Notes: generated from the letters alone by a model not told the origin. Shown: positions 42,417-52,009, numbered from the stretch's first letter. The stretch: DNA of 64,000 nt from Comamonadaceae bacterium (GCA_003599455.1 QZKF01000041.1:1-64000), one strand, 5' to 3'. Made by a program: numbers and translations.

Positions 42417-43204
42417 CCATTCGCCTGCGCGACCGCCGCCTGGGTCTGCACCGTGACCAGGTGCGCCCGGTAGGCGGCGCTGGCGTGCAGGTCGCCGCTG
42501 ATGTCGCTGGCGTCGATCTTCACGTCTTTCACCGCATCGGGCGTGAAGCTCTTGCTCAGTGCCGCTTCCAGGCCCTTGTGGCGGAACACGCCGTTGCCGG
42601 TGCCGGTGACCGCCACGCGCGCGCCGGCGCTGGTGAGGGCCACGAACACGCCCACCAGCGCGAAGCGCGAGGCCGGCTGGCGGAACTTGGCGTAGGCCGC
42701 CTTGCTCGGGATGGGGAAGCGGATCGCGGTGATGAGCTCACCGGGCTCCAGCGCCGTGGTGTACAGGCCCTGGAAAAAATCGTCGGCCGCGATCTGGCGC
42801 CGGTCGGTGACGACGGTGGCGCCCAGGCCGAGCACCGCGCTCGGGTAACAAGCGGCCGGGTCGTTGTTGGCCACCGAGCCACCCAGGGTGCCCATGGCGC
42901 GGACCTGCCGGTCGCCGATGCCGTCGGCCAGCGCGGCCAGCCCCGGGATGTGCTTGCGCACGTCGGCGTTGTTGGCCACGTCCTGGTGGCAGGTCATGGC
43001 GCCGATGACGAGGTTCTGACCCTCGACCCTGACGCCGCGCAGCTCGGCCACGCCGCCGAGGTCCACCAGGTTTTCGGGCCGCATGAGGCGCTGCTTCATC
43101 GAAGCGATCAGGGTCTGGCCACCGGCCAGGGCTTGCGCGCCGCCCGCCGTGAGGCGCTTGGCGTCGGCCAGGGTCTTGGGCTGTTCGAGTGTGAATGCAT
43201 ACAT
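42413..43204 (-). CDS. FAD-binding medium subunit of form II CODH-like molybdenum hydroxylase
   Basis: 263 residues. The FAD-binding half has AGGQTLIASMKQRLMRP and RAMGTLGGSVANNDPAA, the two conserved FAD motifs of the CoxM/XdhB family; the C-terminal CO_deh_flav_C part follows. It passes electrons from the Fe-S subunit to an acceptor. It lies 11 bases after the large-subunit gene and is coupled to coxD. Confidence 0.92.
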
Positions 43205-43215
43205 GGTCGGTCTCC

Positions 43216-45597
43216 TTACTTCTTGGCCGATTGGATGGCGGTCCACACACGGTTCGGGCTGGCCGGCATGTCCAGCTCCTTCACGCCCAGCGGCGCCAGC
43301 GCGTCGAGCACGGCGTTGATCACCGCCGGCGGCGAGCCGATGGCGCCGGCCTCGCCGCAGCCCTTGGTGCCCAGCGGGTTGGTGGTGCAGGGGGTGCACA
43401 CATGGCCCAGCGTGAAGTCGGGCACGTCGTCGGCGCGCGGCATGGCGTAGTCCATGAACGAGCCGGTCACGAGCTGGCCGGTCTCGCGGTCGTACACGCA
43501 GTGTTCCAGCAGCGCCTGGCCGATGCCCTGCACCAGCCCGCCATGCACCTGGCCCTCGACGATCATCGGGTTGATGATGGTGCCGAAGTCGTCCACCGCG
43601 GTGAAGCGGTCGATGCGCACCACGCCGGTGTTGGGGTCGATCTCGACCTCGCAGATGTGCGTGCCGGCCGGGAAAGTGAAGTTGGTCGGGTCGTAGAACG
43701 CGGTCTCGTTCAGGCCCGGTTCCAGCTTGTCCAGCGGGTAGTTGTGCGGCACGTAGGCGGTGAGCGCGACCTGGCCGAAGGTGACCTTCTTGTCGGTGCC
43801 CTTCACGGTGAACTCGCCGTTTGCGAAGTCCACGTCGGCGTCACCGGTTTCCATCAGGTGGGCCGCGATCTTCTTGGCCTTGGCCTCGATCTTGTCGAGC
43901 GCGCGCATGATGGCCGCGCCGCCCACCGAGATGGAACGCGAGCCGTAGGTGCCCATGCCGAAGGGCACGCGGCCGGTGTCGCCGTGCACGATGTCCACCT
44001 GCGACGGGTCCAGGCCCAGGCGCGAGGCCACGACCTGCGCGAAGGTGGTCTCATGGCCCTGGCCGTGGCTGTGCGAGCCGGTGAACACGGTGACGCTGCC
44101 GGTGGGGTGCACCCGCACTTCGCCGCACTCGAACAGGCCGGCGCGCGCGCCGAGCGCCCCCGCGATGTTGCTGGGCGCCAGGCCGCAGGCCTCGATGTAG
44201 CTGGAGTAACCCACGCCCCGCACCAGGCCCTTGGCCGCGGACGCCGCCTTGCGCGCCGGCAGGCCGGCGATGTCGGCGAGCTGGTTGGCTTTCTCCATGC
44301 AGGCCGGGAAATCGCCGGTGTCGTACTGCAGGGCCACCGGCGTCTGGTACGGGAACTCGGTGATGAAGTTGCGGCGGCGGATCTCGTCCTGCGTGAGGCC
44401 GGTCTCCCAGGCCGCGCGGCTCACGATGCGCTCGAGCAGGTAGGTGGCCTCGGGCCGGCCGGCGCCACGGTAGGCGTCCACCGGCGCGGTGTTGGTGAAC
44501 CACGAGTCGACTTCCACGTACACCTGCGGCGTCTTGTACTGGCCCGCCAGCAGCGTGGCGTACAGGATGGTCGGCACCGCGGTGGAGAAAGTGGAGAGGT
44601 AGGCGCCGAGGTTGGCGTCGGTGTGCACCTTGAAGGCCAGGAATTTGCCGTCCTTGTCGAGCGCCATCTCGGCGTGCGTCACGTGGTCGCGGCCGTGCGC
44701 GTCGCACAGGAAGGCTTCCGACCGGTCGCAGTTCCACTTGATCGCGCAGTTGAGCTTCTTGGAGGCCCAGGTCAGGCACACGTCTTCGGCGTACAGGTAG
44801 ATCTTGGCGCCGAAGCCGCCGCCCACGTCGGGCGCGATCACGCGCACCTTGTGCTCGGGCAGGCCCATCACGAAAGCGGTGAGCAGCAGGCGCTCGACGT
44901 GCGGGTTCTGGTTCGACACGTAGAGCGTGTAGTCCTCGCCGGCGCGGTTGTACGAGGCGATGGCCGCGCGCGGCTCCATCGGGTTGGGTGCGAGCCGGTT
45001 GTTGAGCAGGTCGATCTTTGTCACGTGCGCGGCCTTGGCGAACGCGGCGTCCACCTGGCCCTTGTCGCCGATGGCCCACTTGTAGCAGTGGTTGTCGGGC
45101 GCGGCCTCGTGCAGCGCGGGCGCGCCGGCCTTCATCGCATCGCGCACATCGACCACGGCCGCCAGCGGCTCGTAGTCCACGTCCACCAGCTCGGCGGCGT
45201 TCTTCGCGTTCTCCAGCGTGTCGGCCACCACCATGGCCACGTGGTCGCCCACGTAGCGCACCTTGCCGAAGGCCAGGATGGGGTGGGGCGGCTCCTTCAT
45301 GGGCTGGCCGTTGACGTCGGTGATCAGCCAGCCGCAGGGCAGGCCGCCAATCTTGTCGGCCGCGACGTCGTTGCCGTCGAAGATGCCGACCACGCCGGGC
45401 GACTTGAGCGCGGCGGCCTTGTCGATCTTGCGGATGTGGGCGTGCGCGTGCGGCGAGCGCACGAACACCGCGTGGTGCATGTTGGGCAGCACGATGTCGT
45501 CGGTGTACTGGCCGGCGCCGGTGAGGAAGCGGTAGTCCTCCTTGCGCAGCAGCGATTCACCGATGTGCGGGAGTTTGGAGAAGTCGGATGCACCCAT
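43216..45597 (-). CDS. Molybdopterin-binding large subunit, form II CODH-like hydroxylase
   Basis: 793 residues, normal for the XdhB/CoxL family. The active-site loop at residues 375-381 reads AYRGAGR, the form II signature; the AYXCSFR of true (form I) CO dehydrogenase is absent. Other motifs are DVGGGFGAKIYLYAEDV and GSHSHGQGHETTFAQV. The expected cofactor is Mo-MCD. Substrate is unknown: CO, aldehydes and N-heterocycles are used by different relatives. Subunit order S-L-M on the transcript also marks a form II operon. Confidence 0.93.
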   Translation of the reverse strand: MGASDFSKLPHIGESLLRKEDYRFLTGAGQYTDDIVLPNMHHAVFVRSPHAHAHIRKIDKAAALKSPGVVGIFDGNDVAADKIGGLPCGWLITDVNGQPMKEPPHPILAFGKVRYVGDHVAMVVADTLENAKNAAELVDVDYEPLAAVVDVRDAMKAGAPALHEAAPDNHCYKWAIGDKGQVDAAFAKAAHVTKIDLLNNRLAPNPMEPRAAIASYNRAGEDYTLYVSNQNPHVERLLLTAFVMGLPEHKVRVIAPDVGGGFGAKIYLYAEDVCLTWASKKLNCAIKWNCDRSEAFLCDAHGRDHVTHAEMALDKDGKFLAFKVHTDANLGAYLSTFSTAVPTILYATLLAGQYKTPQVYVEVDSWFTNTAPVDAYRGAGRPEATYLLERIVSRAAWETGLTQDEIRRRNFITEFPYQTPVALQYDTGDFPACMEKANQLADIAGLPARKAASAAKGLVRGVGYSSYIEACGLAPSNIAGALGARAGLFECGEVRVHPTGSVTVFTGSHSHGQGHETTFAQVVASRLGLDPSQVDIVHGDTGRVPFGMGTYGSRSISVGGAAIMRALDKIEAKAKKIAAHLMETGDADVDFANGEFTVKGTDKKVTFGQVALTAYVPHNYPLDKLEPGLNETAFYDPTNFTFPAGTHICEVEIDPNTGVVRIDRFTAVDDFGTIINPMIVEGQVHGGLVQGIGQALLEHCVYDRETGQLVTGSFMDYAMPRADDVPDFTLGHVCTPCTTNPLGTKGCGEAGAIGSPPAVINAVLDALAPLGVKELDMPASPNRVWTAIQSAKK

Positions 45598-45610
45598 GAT
45601 GTGTGGCTCC

Positions 45611-46078
<468 letters not shown>

Positions 46079-46130
46079 GCTTGTCTCCTTGTGGTTGAAC
46101 AGGCGCAGTGGAGCATGGCTGGACGGGCCT

Positions 46131-46159
46131 GAATTGAGGGTTAACACCCAGTTCAATTC
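46131..46159 (-). promoter_or_regulatory. Bulged inverted repeat in the coxS leader
   Basis: GAATTGA-GGGT (46131-46141) faces ACCC-AGT-TCAATTC (46146-46159) across TAAC; all eleven arm bases pair except for a 3-base AGT bulge. It lies 53-81 bases before the coxS ATG, so it could be an RNA hairpin in the leader or a protein-binding site. Confidence 0.4.
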
Positions 46160-46174
46160 CACCGCTTCAAACAT

Positions 46175-46187
46175 TCTCAAATTGAGA
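46175..46187. promoter_or_regulatory. Palindrome TCTCAAATTGAGA, coxS side
   Basis: A perfect 13-base palindrome (six-base arms around one A), 97-109 bases before the coxS ATG. It shares TCTCA-N3-TGAGA with the site on the aorA side, which suggests one regulator for both operons. Confidence 0.5.
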
Positions 46188-46376
46188 CGCTGGCGCCGCG
46201 GGCAGAACGCCGGCCCGGTGGCCTGTTTTCCAGCGGCGCAGGGGCTCCTCGCCGCCTGCAGCCGGGCGCCACTTGTGAAACAGATTGCACACCCTGTCGG
46301 GGCCCGTGGAGCGGGCCGGGCGGACGCGGTCCAAGGCCTGGCCTGCGCACCGTTTTTCGGGGCATTTTTCCCCCGT

Positions 46377-46391
46377 GTCTCAATCTGAGAC
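46377..46391. promoter_or_regulatory. Palindrome GTCTCAATCTGAGAC, aorA side
   Basis: Six-base perfect arms around ATC, 135-149 bases before the aorA ATG, differing from the coxS-side palindrome at two of 13 shared positions. It is followed by TTTTT, so a weak terminator-like stem is the alternative reading. Confidence 0.5.
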
Positions 46392-46525
46392 TTTTTCGGT
46401 CGGCCGCGCGGAAACACGGGTAAACCCTGAATGTGAAAACCGGCTCGGGGCAAAAAATCGTATGAGCAGACGTGCATAAGCGCCGCCCCACGCGCACCGC
46501 GTCTGTCACCCACACGGAGACAACG

Positions 46526-47002
46526 ATGCAAAAAATCCTTCACATCAACCCGGACAAGTGCACGGGCTGCCTGCAGTGCGAAATGGCGTGCTCGTTCGAG
46601 AACTACGGCACCTACGCGACCTCGAAGTCGCGCATCAAGGTGTTCGACTTCCACCACACCGGCAAGAAGGTGCCATACACCTGCACGCAGTGCGACGAGG
46701 CCTGGTGCCTGCACGCCTGCCCGGTGGAGGCGATCACGGTGGACAAGGTGACCGGCGCGAAAGTGGTGAACGAGACCACCTGCGTGGGGTGCAAGGTCTG
46801 CACCATCGCCTGCCCCTTCGGCACCATCAACTACGTGCAGGAAACCGGCAAGGTCCAGAAGTGCGACCTCTGCGGTGGCGAGCCGGCCTGCGCCGAGGCC
46901 TGCCCCACGGCCGCCATCACCTTCATCGATGCCAACTGGACCGGCATGGACAAGATGAAGCAATGGGCCGACAAGCTGGGCAACCAGCCCGCCGCCGCCT
47001 GA
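46526..47002 (+). CDS. aorA: AorA-like polyferredoxin subunit of tungsten aldehyde oxidoreductase
   Basis: 158 residues with 16 cysteines in four CxxCxxCxxxC-type groups: [11 protein letters not shown] (Cys12-22), [24 protein letters not shown] and [14 protein letters not shown], enough for four [4Fe-4S] clusters. The build equals AorA of Aromatoleum, the electron-carrying subunit that polymerises with AorB into filaments in that organism. It has a strong ribosome site (CACGGAGACAACG). First gene of the operon, 28 bases before aorB. Confidence 0.9.
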   Translation: MQKILHINPDKCTGCLQCEMACSFENYGTYATSKSRIKVFDFHHTGKKVPYTCTQCDEAWCLHACPVEAITVDKVTGAKVVNETTCVGCKVCTIACPFGTINYVQETGKVQKCDLCGGEPACAEACPTAAITFIDANWTGMDKMKQWADKLGNQPAAA

Positions 47003-47030
47003 CCCCACCCACCCACACAGGAGCATCAAC

Positions 47031-48878
47031 ATGTCATGGGCTGGAAAAATCCTCCGCGTCAACCTGACCGCGGGCACCGTCAAGTCCGAACCGCTGAACA
47101 CCGAGTGGGCGCGTGCCTACATCGGCTCGCGCGGGCTGGGCAGCAAATACCTGGTGAGTGAAGTCGACCCCAAGGTCGACCCGCTCTCGCCCGAGAACAA
47201 GATCATCTGGGCCACCGGCCCGCTGACCGGCACCATGGCCTCCACCGGGGGCCGCTACACCGTCATCACCAAGGGCCCGCTGACCGGCGCCATCGCCTGC
47301 TCGAACTCGGGCGGCTACTGGGGCGCCGAGCTCAAGATGGCCGGCTGGGACATGATCATCTTCGAGGGCAAGAGCCCCAAGCCGGTCTACCTCTACATCA
47401 ACGACGACGAGGCCGAGCTGCGCGACGCCGGCCACCTGTGGGGCCAGAGCGTCTGGAAGACCGAGGAGGTCCTCAAGTCCAGCCTGCAGGACCCGCTGGT
47501 GCGCGTGTCGAGCATCGGCAAGGCCGGTGAAAACGGCGTGCTGTACGCGGCCGTGGTCAACGACCTGCACCGCGCGGCCGGCCGCTCGGGCGTGGGCGCG
47601 GTGATGGGCAGCAAGAACCTCAAGGCCATTGCCGTGCGCGGCACCAAGGGCGTGGGCAACATCCGCGACCCCAAGGCCTTCATGAAGACCACCTTCGAGA
47701 AGAAGAAGATCCTGGCCGAGAACGCCGTGACGGGCCAGGGCCTGCCGGCCTACGGCACGCAGGTGCTCATGAACGTGATCAACGAGATCGGTGCGCTGCC
47801 CACCCGCAACCACCGCGACGTGCAGTTCGAGGGCGCGAAGGACATCTCGGCCGAGGCCATGGTCACGCCGCGCGAGAGCGACGGCAAGAAGCACCTGGTG
47901 ACCAACCAGGCCTGCTTCGGCTGCACCATCGCCTGCGGTCGCATCAGCAAGATGGACGAGGGCCACTTCACCGTGGCCAACAAGCCGCAGTACTGGGGCG
48001 CCAACGGCGGCCTGGAATACGAGGCGGCCTGGGCACTCGGTGCGGCCAACGGCGTGAACGACCTTGAAGCGCTGCAATACGCCAACCTGCTGTGCAACGA
48101 AGAGGGCTTCGACCCGATCAGCTTCGGCGCCACCGTGGGCGCGGTGATGGAGCTCTACGAGATGGGCGTGCTCACCAAGGAGCAGCTCGGCATCGACGCG
48201 AAGTTCGGCTCGGCGCAGGCGCTGGCCCACTTCGCCGAGATCACCGCCAAAGGCGAAGGCTTCGGCAAGGAAATCGGCATGGGCTCGGCCCGCCTGACGA
48301 AGAAGTACGGCTACCCGGACCTGTCCATGAGCGTCAAGGGCCAGGAATTCCCGGCCTACGACGGCCGCGCGATCCAGGGCATCGGCCTGGCCTATGCCAC
48401 CAGCAACCGCGGCGCCTGCCACCTGCGTGGCTACACCATCGCCTCCGAGGTGCTGGGCATTCCGGTCAAGACCGATCCGGTCGAGAGCGAAGGCAAGCCG
48501 GAGCTGGTGAAGGCCTTCCAGGACGCCACCGCCGCGTTCGACTCTTCGGGCCTGTGCGTGTTCACCACCTTCGCCTGGGGCGTGGCCGATCTGGCACCGC
48601 AGCTGCAGGCCGCGTGCAACGAAGAGTTCACCACCGAAGAGCTGGAGAAGATCGGTGAGCGCATCTGGAACATGGAGCGCGAGTTCAACAACGCCGCCGG
48701 CTTCACGTCCAAGGACGATTCGCTGCCCAAGCGCCTGCTGACCGAAGCCGCCAAGACCGGTGCCTCCAAGGGCATGGTCAGCAAGCTGCCCGAGATGCTG
48801 CCCAAGTACTACGCCGTGCGCGGCTGGGACCCGGAAGGCCGCCCGACGGCCGCGACCAAGGCCCGCCTGAGCCTCTGA
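47031..48878 (+). CDS. aorB: Tungsten-dependent aldehyde:ferredoxin oxidoreductase, catalytic subunit AorB
   Basis: 615 residues, the usual AOR length. The N-terminal domain begins [20 protein letters not shown] and has the cofactor-binding run [16 protein letters not shown]. The [4Fe-4S] ligands are Cys295, Cys298 and Cys302 (CFGCTIAC) plus Cys509 ([10 protein letters not shown]). The family oxidises aldehydes to acids using a tungsto-bispterin; relatives with AorA and AorC subunits reduce NAD+ or run in reverse to reduce acids. TupABC in the same window can supply the metal. Confidence 0.95.
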   Translation: MSWAGKILRVNLTAGTVKSEPLNTEWARAYIGSRGLGSKYLVSEVDPKVDPLSPENKIIWATGPLTGTMASTGGRYTVITKGPLTGAIACSNSGGYWGAELKMAGWDMIIFEGKSPKPVYLYINDDEAELRDAGHLWGQSVWKTEEVLKSSLQDPLVRVSSIGKAGENGVLYAAVVNDLHRAAGRSGVGAVMGSKNLKAIAVRGTKGVGNIRDPKAFMKTTFEKKKILAENAVTGQGLPAYGTQVLMNVINEIGALPTRNHRDVQFEGAKDISAEAMVTPRESDGKKHLVTNQACFGCTIACGRISKMDEGHFTVANKPQYWGANGGLEYEAAWALGAANGVNDLEALQYANLLCNEEGFDPISFGATVGAVMELYEMGVLTKEQLGIDAKFGSAQALAHFAEITAKGEGFGKEIGMGSARLTKKYGYPDLSMSVKGQEFPAYDGRAIQGIGLAYATSNRGACHLRGYTIASEVLGIPVKTDPVESEGKPELVKAFQDATAAFDSSGLCVFTTFAWGVADLAPQLQAACNEEFTTEELEKIGERIWNMEREFNNAAGFTSKDDSLPKRLLTEAAKTGASKGMVSKLPEMLPKYYAVRGWDPEGRPTAATKARLSL

Positions 48879-48912
48879 GGCCCGGACCCTTCCACGCCTT
48901 GGCCTGAAACCC

Positions 48913-48948
48913 AGGGGGCAGTCACCACGCTGCCCCCTTTCTTTTTTT
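48913..48948 (+). terminator. Strong intrinsic terminator/attenuator between aorB and aorC
   Basis: AGGGGGCAG (48913-48921) pairs perfectly with CTGCCCCCT (48930-48938) across an 8-base loop and is followed by TTCTTTTTTT (48939-48948). Directly behind it is the aorC ribosome site (AGGAG at 48951-48955) and its ATG at 48962. It is inside the operon, so it should lower aorC relative to aorAB unless read through. Confidence 0.85.
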
Positions 48949-48961
48949 CGAGGAGACCGAC

Positions 48962-50308
48962 ATGCACCACCTCATCCTGGGCGCCGGCCCCGCCGGCGTC
49001 ATCGCGGCCGAGACCATCCGCAAGCACGCGCCCGCCGACACCATCACCCTGGTGGGCGACGAGGCCGAGCCGCCGTACTCGCGCATGGCCATTCCCTACC
49101 TGCTGATCGGCAACATCAAGGAAACAGGCACCTACCTGCGCAAGAGCCTCACGCACTACAGCGACCTGCGCATCGACCAGGTGGGCGGGCGCGCCACCGC
49201 GGTGGACGTGAAGGCCCGCACGGTCACGCTGGACAACGGCAGCGCGCTGAAATTCGACCGCCTGCTGATCGCCACCGGCTCGCACCCGGTGCGCCCGCCG
49301 ATTCCCGGCATGGACTCGCCCGGTGTGCACCCGTGCTGGACGCTCGAGGACGCGCGAGCCATCGCGGCACTCGCCAAGCCGGGTGCGCGCGTGCTGCAGA
49401 TGGGCGCGGGCTTCATCGGCTGCATCATCATGGAAGCCTTGGCCGCGCGCGGCGTGGAGCTCTCGGTGGTGGAGATGGGCGACCGCATGGTTCCGCGCAT
49501 GATGGGGCCGACCGCGGGCACCATGATCCGCGAATGGTGCGAGAAGAAGGGCGTGAAGGTCTACACCGGCACCAAGGTCGAGGCGATTGAAGTGGCGGGC
49601 GACCACGGCGGTGGCGTGATCGGCAAGATCGCCAGCGCCATCGGCCTGGGCTCGTCCGAGCCGGCCGGCAAAGGCCTGCGCGTGAAACTCTCCGGCGGCC
49701 AGACGGTGGAGGCCGATCTCGTGATCAGCGCCACCGGCGTGCGCCCGGCCATCGGCTTCCTCAAGGACTCGGGCATCACCTGCCTGCTGGGCGTGCTGAC
49801 CGACGAATACCTGCAGACCAACGTGTCCGGCATCTACGCCGCGGGCGACTGCGCCGAGGCCTTCGACAAGGTCAGTGGCAAGACCATCGTGAGCGCGATC
49901 CAGCCCAACGCCGCCGAGCAGGCGCGCGTGGCCGCGCTCAACATGGTGGGCCAGAAGGCCGACCTCAAGGGCGTGACGCAGATCAACGTGCTCGACACCC
50001 TGGGCCTGGTCTCCACCAGCTTTGGCAACTGGGAGGGCGTGCCCGGTGGCCAGCACGCCGAGCTGACCGACAAGGCCGGCGGACGCCACCTGAGCCTGCA
50101 GTTCCAGGGCGACGTCATGGTCGGCTGCAACTCGGTCGGCTGGACCGAGCACGTGGGCGTGATGCGCGGCCTTGTCGAAGGCCAGGTGCACCTGGGCGAA
50201 TGGAAGGACCGGCTGCTGCACGACCCGACCAGACTCATGGACGCCTACCTCGCGAGCGCGCAGGGGCAGGGTCAATGGGCGGGTGCGGCCGACGCGCGCC
50301 GTCGTTGA
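48962..50308 (+). CDS. aorC: AorC-like FAD/NAD(P)-dependent oxidoreductase subunit
   Basis: 448 residues. It has two Rossmann motifs, LILGAGPAGVIAAE at the N-terminus for FAD and LQMGAGFIGCIIMEAL near 145-160 for NAD(P)H, and the FAD tail GIYAAGDCAEAF. It matches the flavin subunit that links AorAB to NAD+ in Aromatoleum. It lies 83 bases after aorB beyond the terminator. Confidence 0.9.
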   Translation: MHHLILGAGPAGVIAAETIRKHAPADTITLVGDEAEPPYSRMAIPYLLIGNIKETGTYLRKSLTHYSDLRIDQVGGRATAVDVKARTVTLDNGSALKFDRLLIATGSHPVRPPIPGMDSPGVHPCWTLEDARAIAALAKPGARVLQMGAGFIGCIIMEALAARGVELSVVEMGDRMVPRMMGPTAGTMIREWCEKKGVKVYTGTKVEAIEVAGDHGGGVIGKIASAIGLGSSEPAGKGLRVKLSGGQTVEADLVISATGVRPAIGFLKDSGITCLLGVLTDEYLQTNVSGIYAAGDCAEAFDKVSGKTIVSAIQPNAAEQARVAALNMVGQKADLKGVTQINVLDTLGLVSTSFGNWEGVPGGQHAELTDKAGGRHLSLQFQGDVMVGCNSVGWTEHVGVMRGLVEGQVHLGEWKDRLLHDPTRLMDAYLASAQGQGQWAGAADARRR

Positions 50309-50313
50309 TCACA

Positions 50314-50577
50314 ATGCCTCTCATGAACATCACCTTCAAGCTGTTTGCCACCCTCACCGACTACCTGCCCGCCGAGGCCCGCCGCAGCAACCAGGTGTCG
50401 CTCGACATCGACCCGGACACGCCCATCAGCCAGATCATCGAGCCCTTCGGCCTGCCGCCCAAGCTGGTGCACCTGGTGCTGGTCAACGGCAAGTACATCC
50501 AGCCGGAGGACCGCCTGTGCGCCACCCTGGTCGAGGGCGACGTGCTGGCCATCTGGCCGCCGATCGCCGGAGGCTGA
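50314..50577 (+). CDS. aorD: MoaD/ThiS-like sulfur carrier AorD
   Basis: 87 residues from the ATG at 50314 (the ATG at 50323 is an equal alternative; neither has a clear ribosome site). The beta-grasp protein starts MNITFKLFATLTDYLP and ends in the Gly-Gly tail (PPIAGG) that is thiocarboxylated in MoaD. A dedicated copy in the AOR operon suggests it feeds sulfur to the tungsten pterin cofactor. It lies 5 bases after aorC. Confidence 0.88.
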   Translation: MPLMNITFKLFATLTDYLPAEARRSNQVSLDIDPDTPISQIIEPFGLPPKLVHLVLVNGKYIQPEDRLCATLVEGDVLAIWPPIAGG

Positions 50578-50582
50578 GCGCA

Positions 50583-50882
50583 GTGCAGTCCAGTTACAGC
50601 GAGAGTTTCGAGCGCGACATGGGTTGCACCGAGGCCGAGTGGCTGGGCTGGTTGCCCGCGGCCATCGGTGCCTGCAGCTGGCGGCGCGAGGGCAGCCATG
50701 CGGTGGTCGAGGTGCCGCCCGGGCGGCTCGCGCTTCGCTGGGCCGCCCAGCCGCCGCGGGTGATCGCGCTCATGCGCATGCCGGTGCTGCGCGTGCACTT
50801 CGCCTTCAGTGGCCTGGATGCGGCGCAGCGCTACGCCTTCATGCGGCGCTTCGACCTCTACATGCAGCGCGGCGGCGGCTGA
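50583..50882 (+). CDS. Small conserved-looking protein at the end of the aor operon
   Basis: 99 residues from a GTG at 50583 (MQSSYSESFERDMGCTEAEW), five bases after aorD; no strong ribosome site, so coupling to aorD is likely. It has alternating hydrophobic and charged segments (GWLPAAIGACSWRREG, FAFSGLDAAQRYAFMRRFDL) but no motif I can name and no membrane helix. Its position after aorD suggests a tungsten-cofactor or AOR assembly role; that is inference from linkage. Confidence 0.68.
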   Translation: MQSSYSESFERDMGCTEAEWLGWLPAAIGACSWRREGSHAVVEVPPGRLALRWAAQPPRVIALMRMPVLRVHFAFSGLDAAQRYAFMRRFDLYMQRGGG

Positions 50883-50888
50883 GGCGGC

Positions 50889-51383
50889 TCAGAGCCGGTC
50901 GCTCTGGCGCGGCACTTCCACGGCGTAGCGCAGGCTCACGGTGCGGCCCTCCAGCACCTGCAGGCGCACGCTGGTGCGGCGGTACGACCACTGGCGGTCG
51001 ATCGCCACCGTGAGCGCGTCCTTGCGGCTCTTGCTGCTCAGCTCCAGCCCGTAGCGGGCGCGCAGCGACGCCGTGAGGTTCTGGGCCACGTCGCGCGCCT
51101 GCTCGGCCGAGCCCGCGTCCGCCAGCAGCAGGACGCTGGCCAGCCGCTCGCGCTCGAACAGGAAGCTCACCGCGAAGTCGGCACCCGCGAGCTCGAAGCG
51201 CGGGATCGCCAGCAGGGCGCGGCCGTCGCGCGCCAGCAGCTCCGCCGGCGCGGGCAGCGCCTCGGGAATCAGGGCCTGCACCTCGGCCGGGCTGGCGCCC
51301 GCGGGCACACCGCGCCACAGCGCCTGGGCCGAGGCGAGGGCGCACACGCACAGCAGGGCGATGCCGATGAAGAAGCGTTTCAT
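50889..51383 (-). CDS. Secreted hypothetical protein
   Basis: 164 residues. A signal peptide (MKRFFIGIALLCVCALASAQ) is cleaved near ASAQ. The mature part (ALWRGVPAGASPAEVQALIP, then an alpha/beta segment, FERERLASVLLLADAG) has no family I recognise. It converges on the last aor gene with six bases between and lies 104 bases after the DUF1579-like gene. Confidence 0.7.
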   Translation of the reverse strand: MKRFFIGIALLCVCALASAQALWRGVPAGASPAEVQALIPEALPAPAELLARDGRALLAIPRFELAGADFAVSFLFERERLASVLLLADAGSAEQARDVAQNLTASLRARYGLELSSKSRKDALTVAIDRQWSYRRTSVRLQVLEGRTVSLRYAVEVPRQSDRL

Positions 51384-51487
51384 GTGGAGCGTTGGACAGC
51401 GGGCCCGCCACAAAGTTTTGAAGCGGGGGCTTCCCGCGGGCGTGGCCCCACTGTAAGCCAGCGCCCGCGCGGGGTGCGCTCGCGGCC

Positions 51488-51985
51488 TCAGCGGGCAGGG
51501 CCGGCATCGGTGGCCATGCGCCGGAAGCGCATCGTCCAGTTGGCTTCCCAGTGGGCGCCGCCGTCGGCCGAGAACGCCTGCTCCCAGCACGGCGAGGGCG
51601 TGCCGGTGTCGGTCCAGCGGAAGCGCACGCGGATCGCGCGGCCGTCGAGCACGTCGTCGGCGAAGAAGCTGCCCACGCCGTGCTCGAAGGCGCCGACCAC
51701 GGGCACGTCGAGCCGGTGCGGGTGGCGGCCATCGAGCCACCAGATGGACCAGCGACCGGTCTGCGGGTCGTGGGTGCGCAGCGTGGCGGCGCGGTAGCTG
51801 CCGGCGGGCAGGTGCAGCAGGTTGTCGTCGACGTTGCCGCCGCCGCCCAGGATGGCCTGCGCGGAACAGCTGCCGTCGAAGCTCTGCCAGTCGGCGTTGC
51901 CGCACAGGCGCTCGCGCAGCCGCCGGTGGCTGACGTGCCAGTGGCCGTGCAGGAAATCGAAATCGTGTGCGCTGGAGGGGGTCAT
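51488..51985 (-). CDS. DUF1579-like small protein
   Basis: 165 residues. HDFDFLHGHWHVSHRRLRE at the N-terminus and WSIWWLDGRHPHRLD and FSADGGAHWEANWTMRF later resemble DUF1579-type beta-barrel proteins. No signal peptide. It is 24 bases after the NIPSNAP gene on the same strand, so both may belong to the transcript facing the WYL regulator. Function unknown. Confidence 0.72.
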   Translation of the reverse strand: MTPSSAHDFDFLHGHWHVSHRRLRERLCGNADWQSFDGSCSAQAILGGGGNVDDNLLHLPAGSYRAATLRTHDPQTGRWSIWWLDGRHPHRLDVPVVGAFEHGVGSFFADDVLDGRAIRVRFRWTDTGTPSPCWEQAFSADGGAHWEANWTMRFRRMATDAGPAR

Positions 51986-52009
51986 GCGGGGTCCTTTCGG
52001 GTGGGGGTG

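Larger units (their letters stand above)
46079..46525. promoter_or_regulatory. Divergent control region between Mo-hydroxylase and AOR operons
   Basis: 447 bases with no supportable gene; open frames here are short and lack ribosome sites. It contains two similar palindromes (46175-46187 and 46377-46391), a bulged hairpin (46131-46159) and A/T-richer patches near both ends. I could not find a convincing sigma-70 pair or a correctly spaced GG-N10-GC sigma-54 promoter on either strand. Confidence 0.7.

Noticed and set aside
46079-46525. Sigma-54 promoters in the cox-aor gap
   Set aside because: Several GG...GC pairs were tried on both strands; none has the GG-N10-GC spacing with TTGC context. 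The closest, TGGCCTGTTTTCCAGC, is one base too long.
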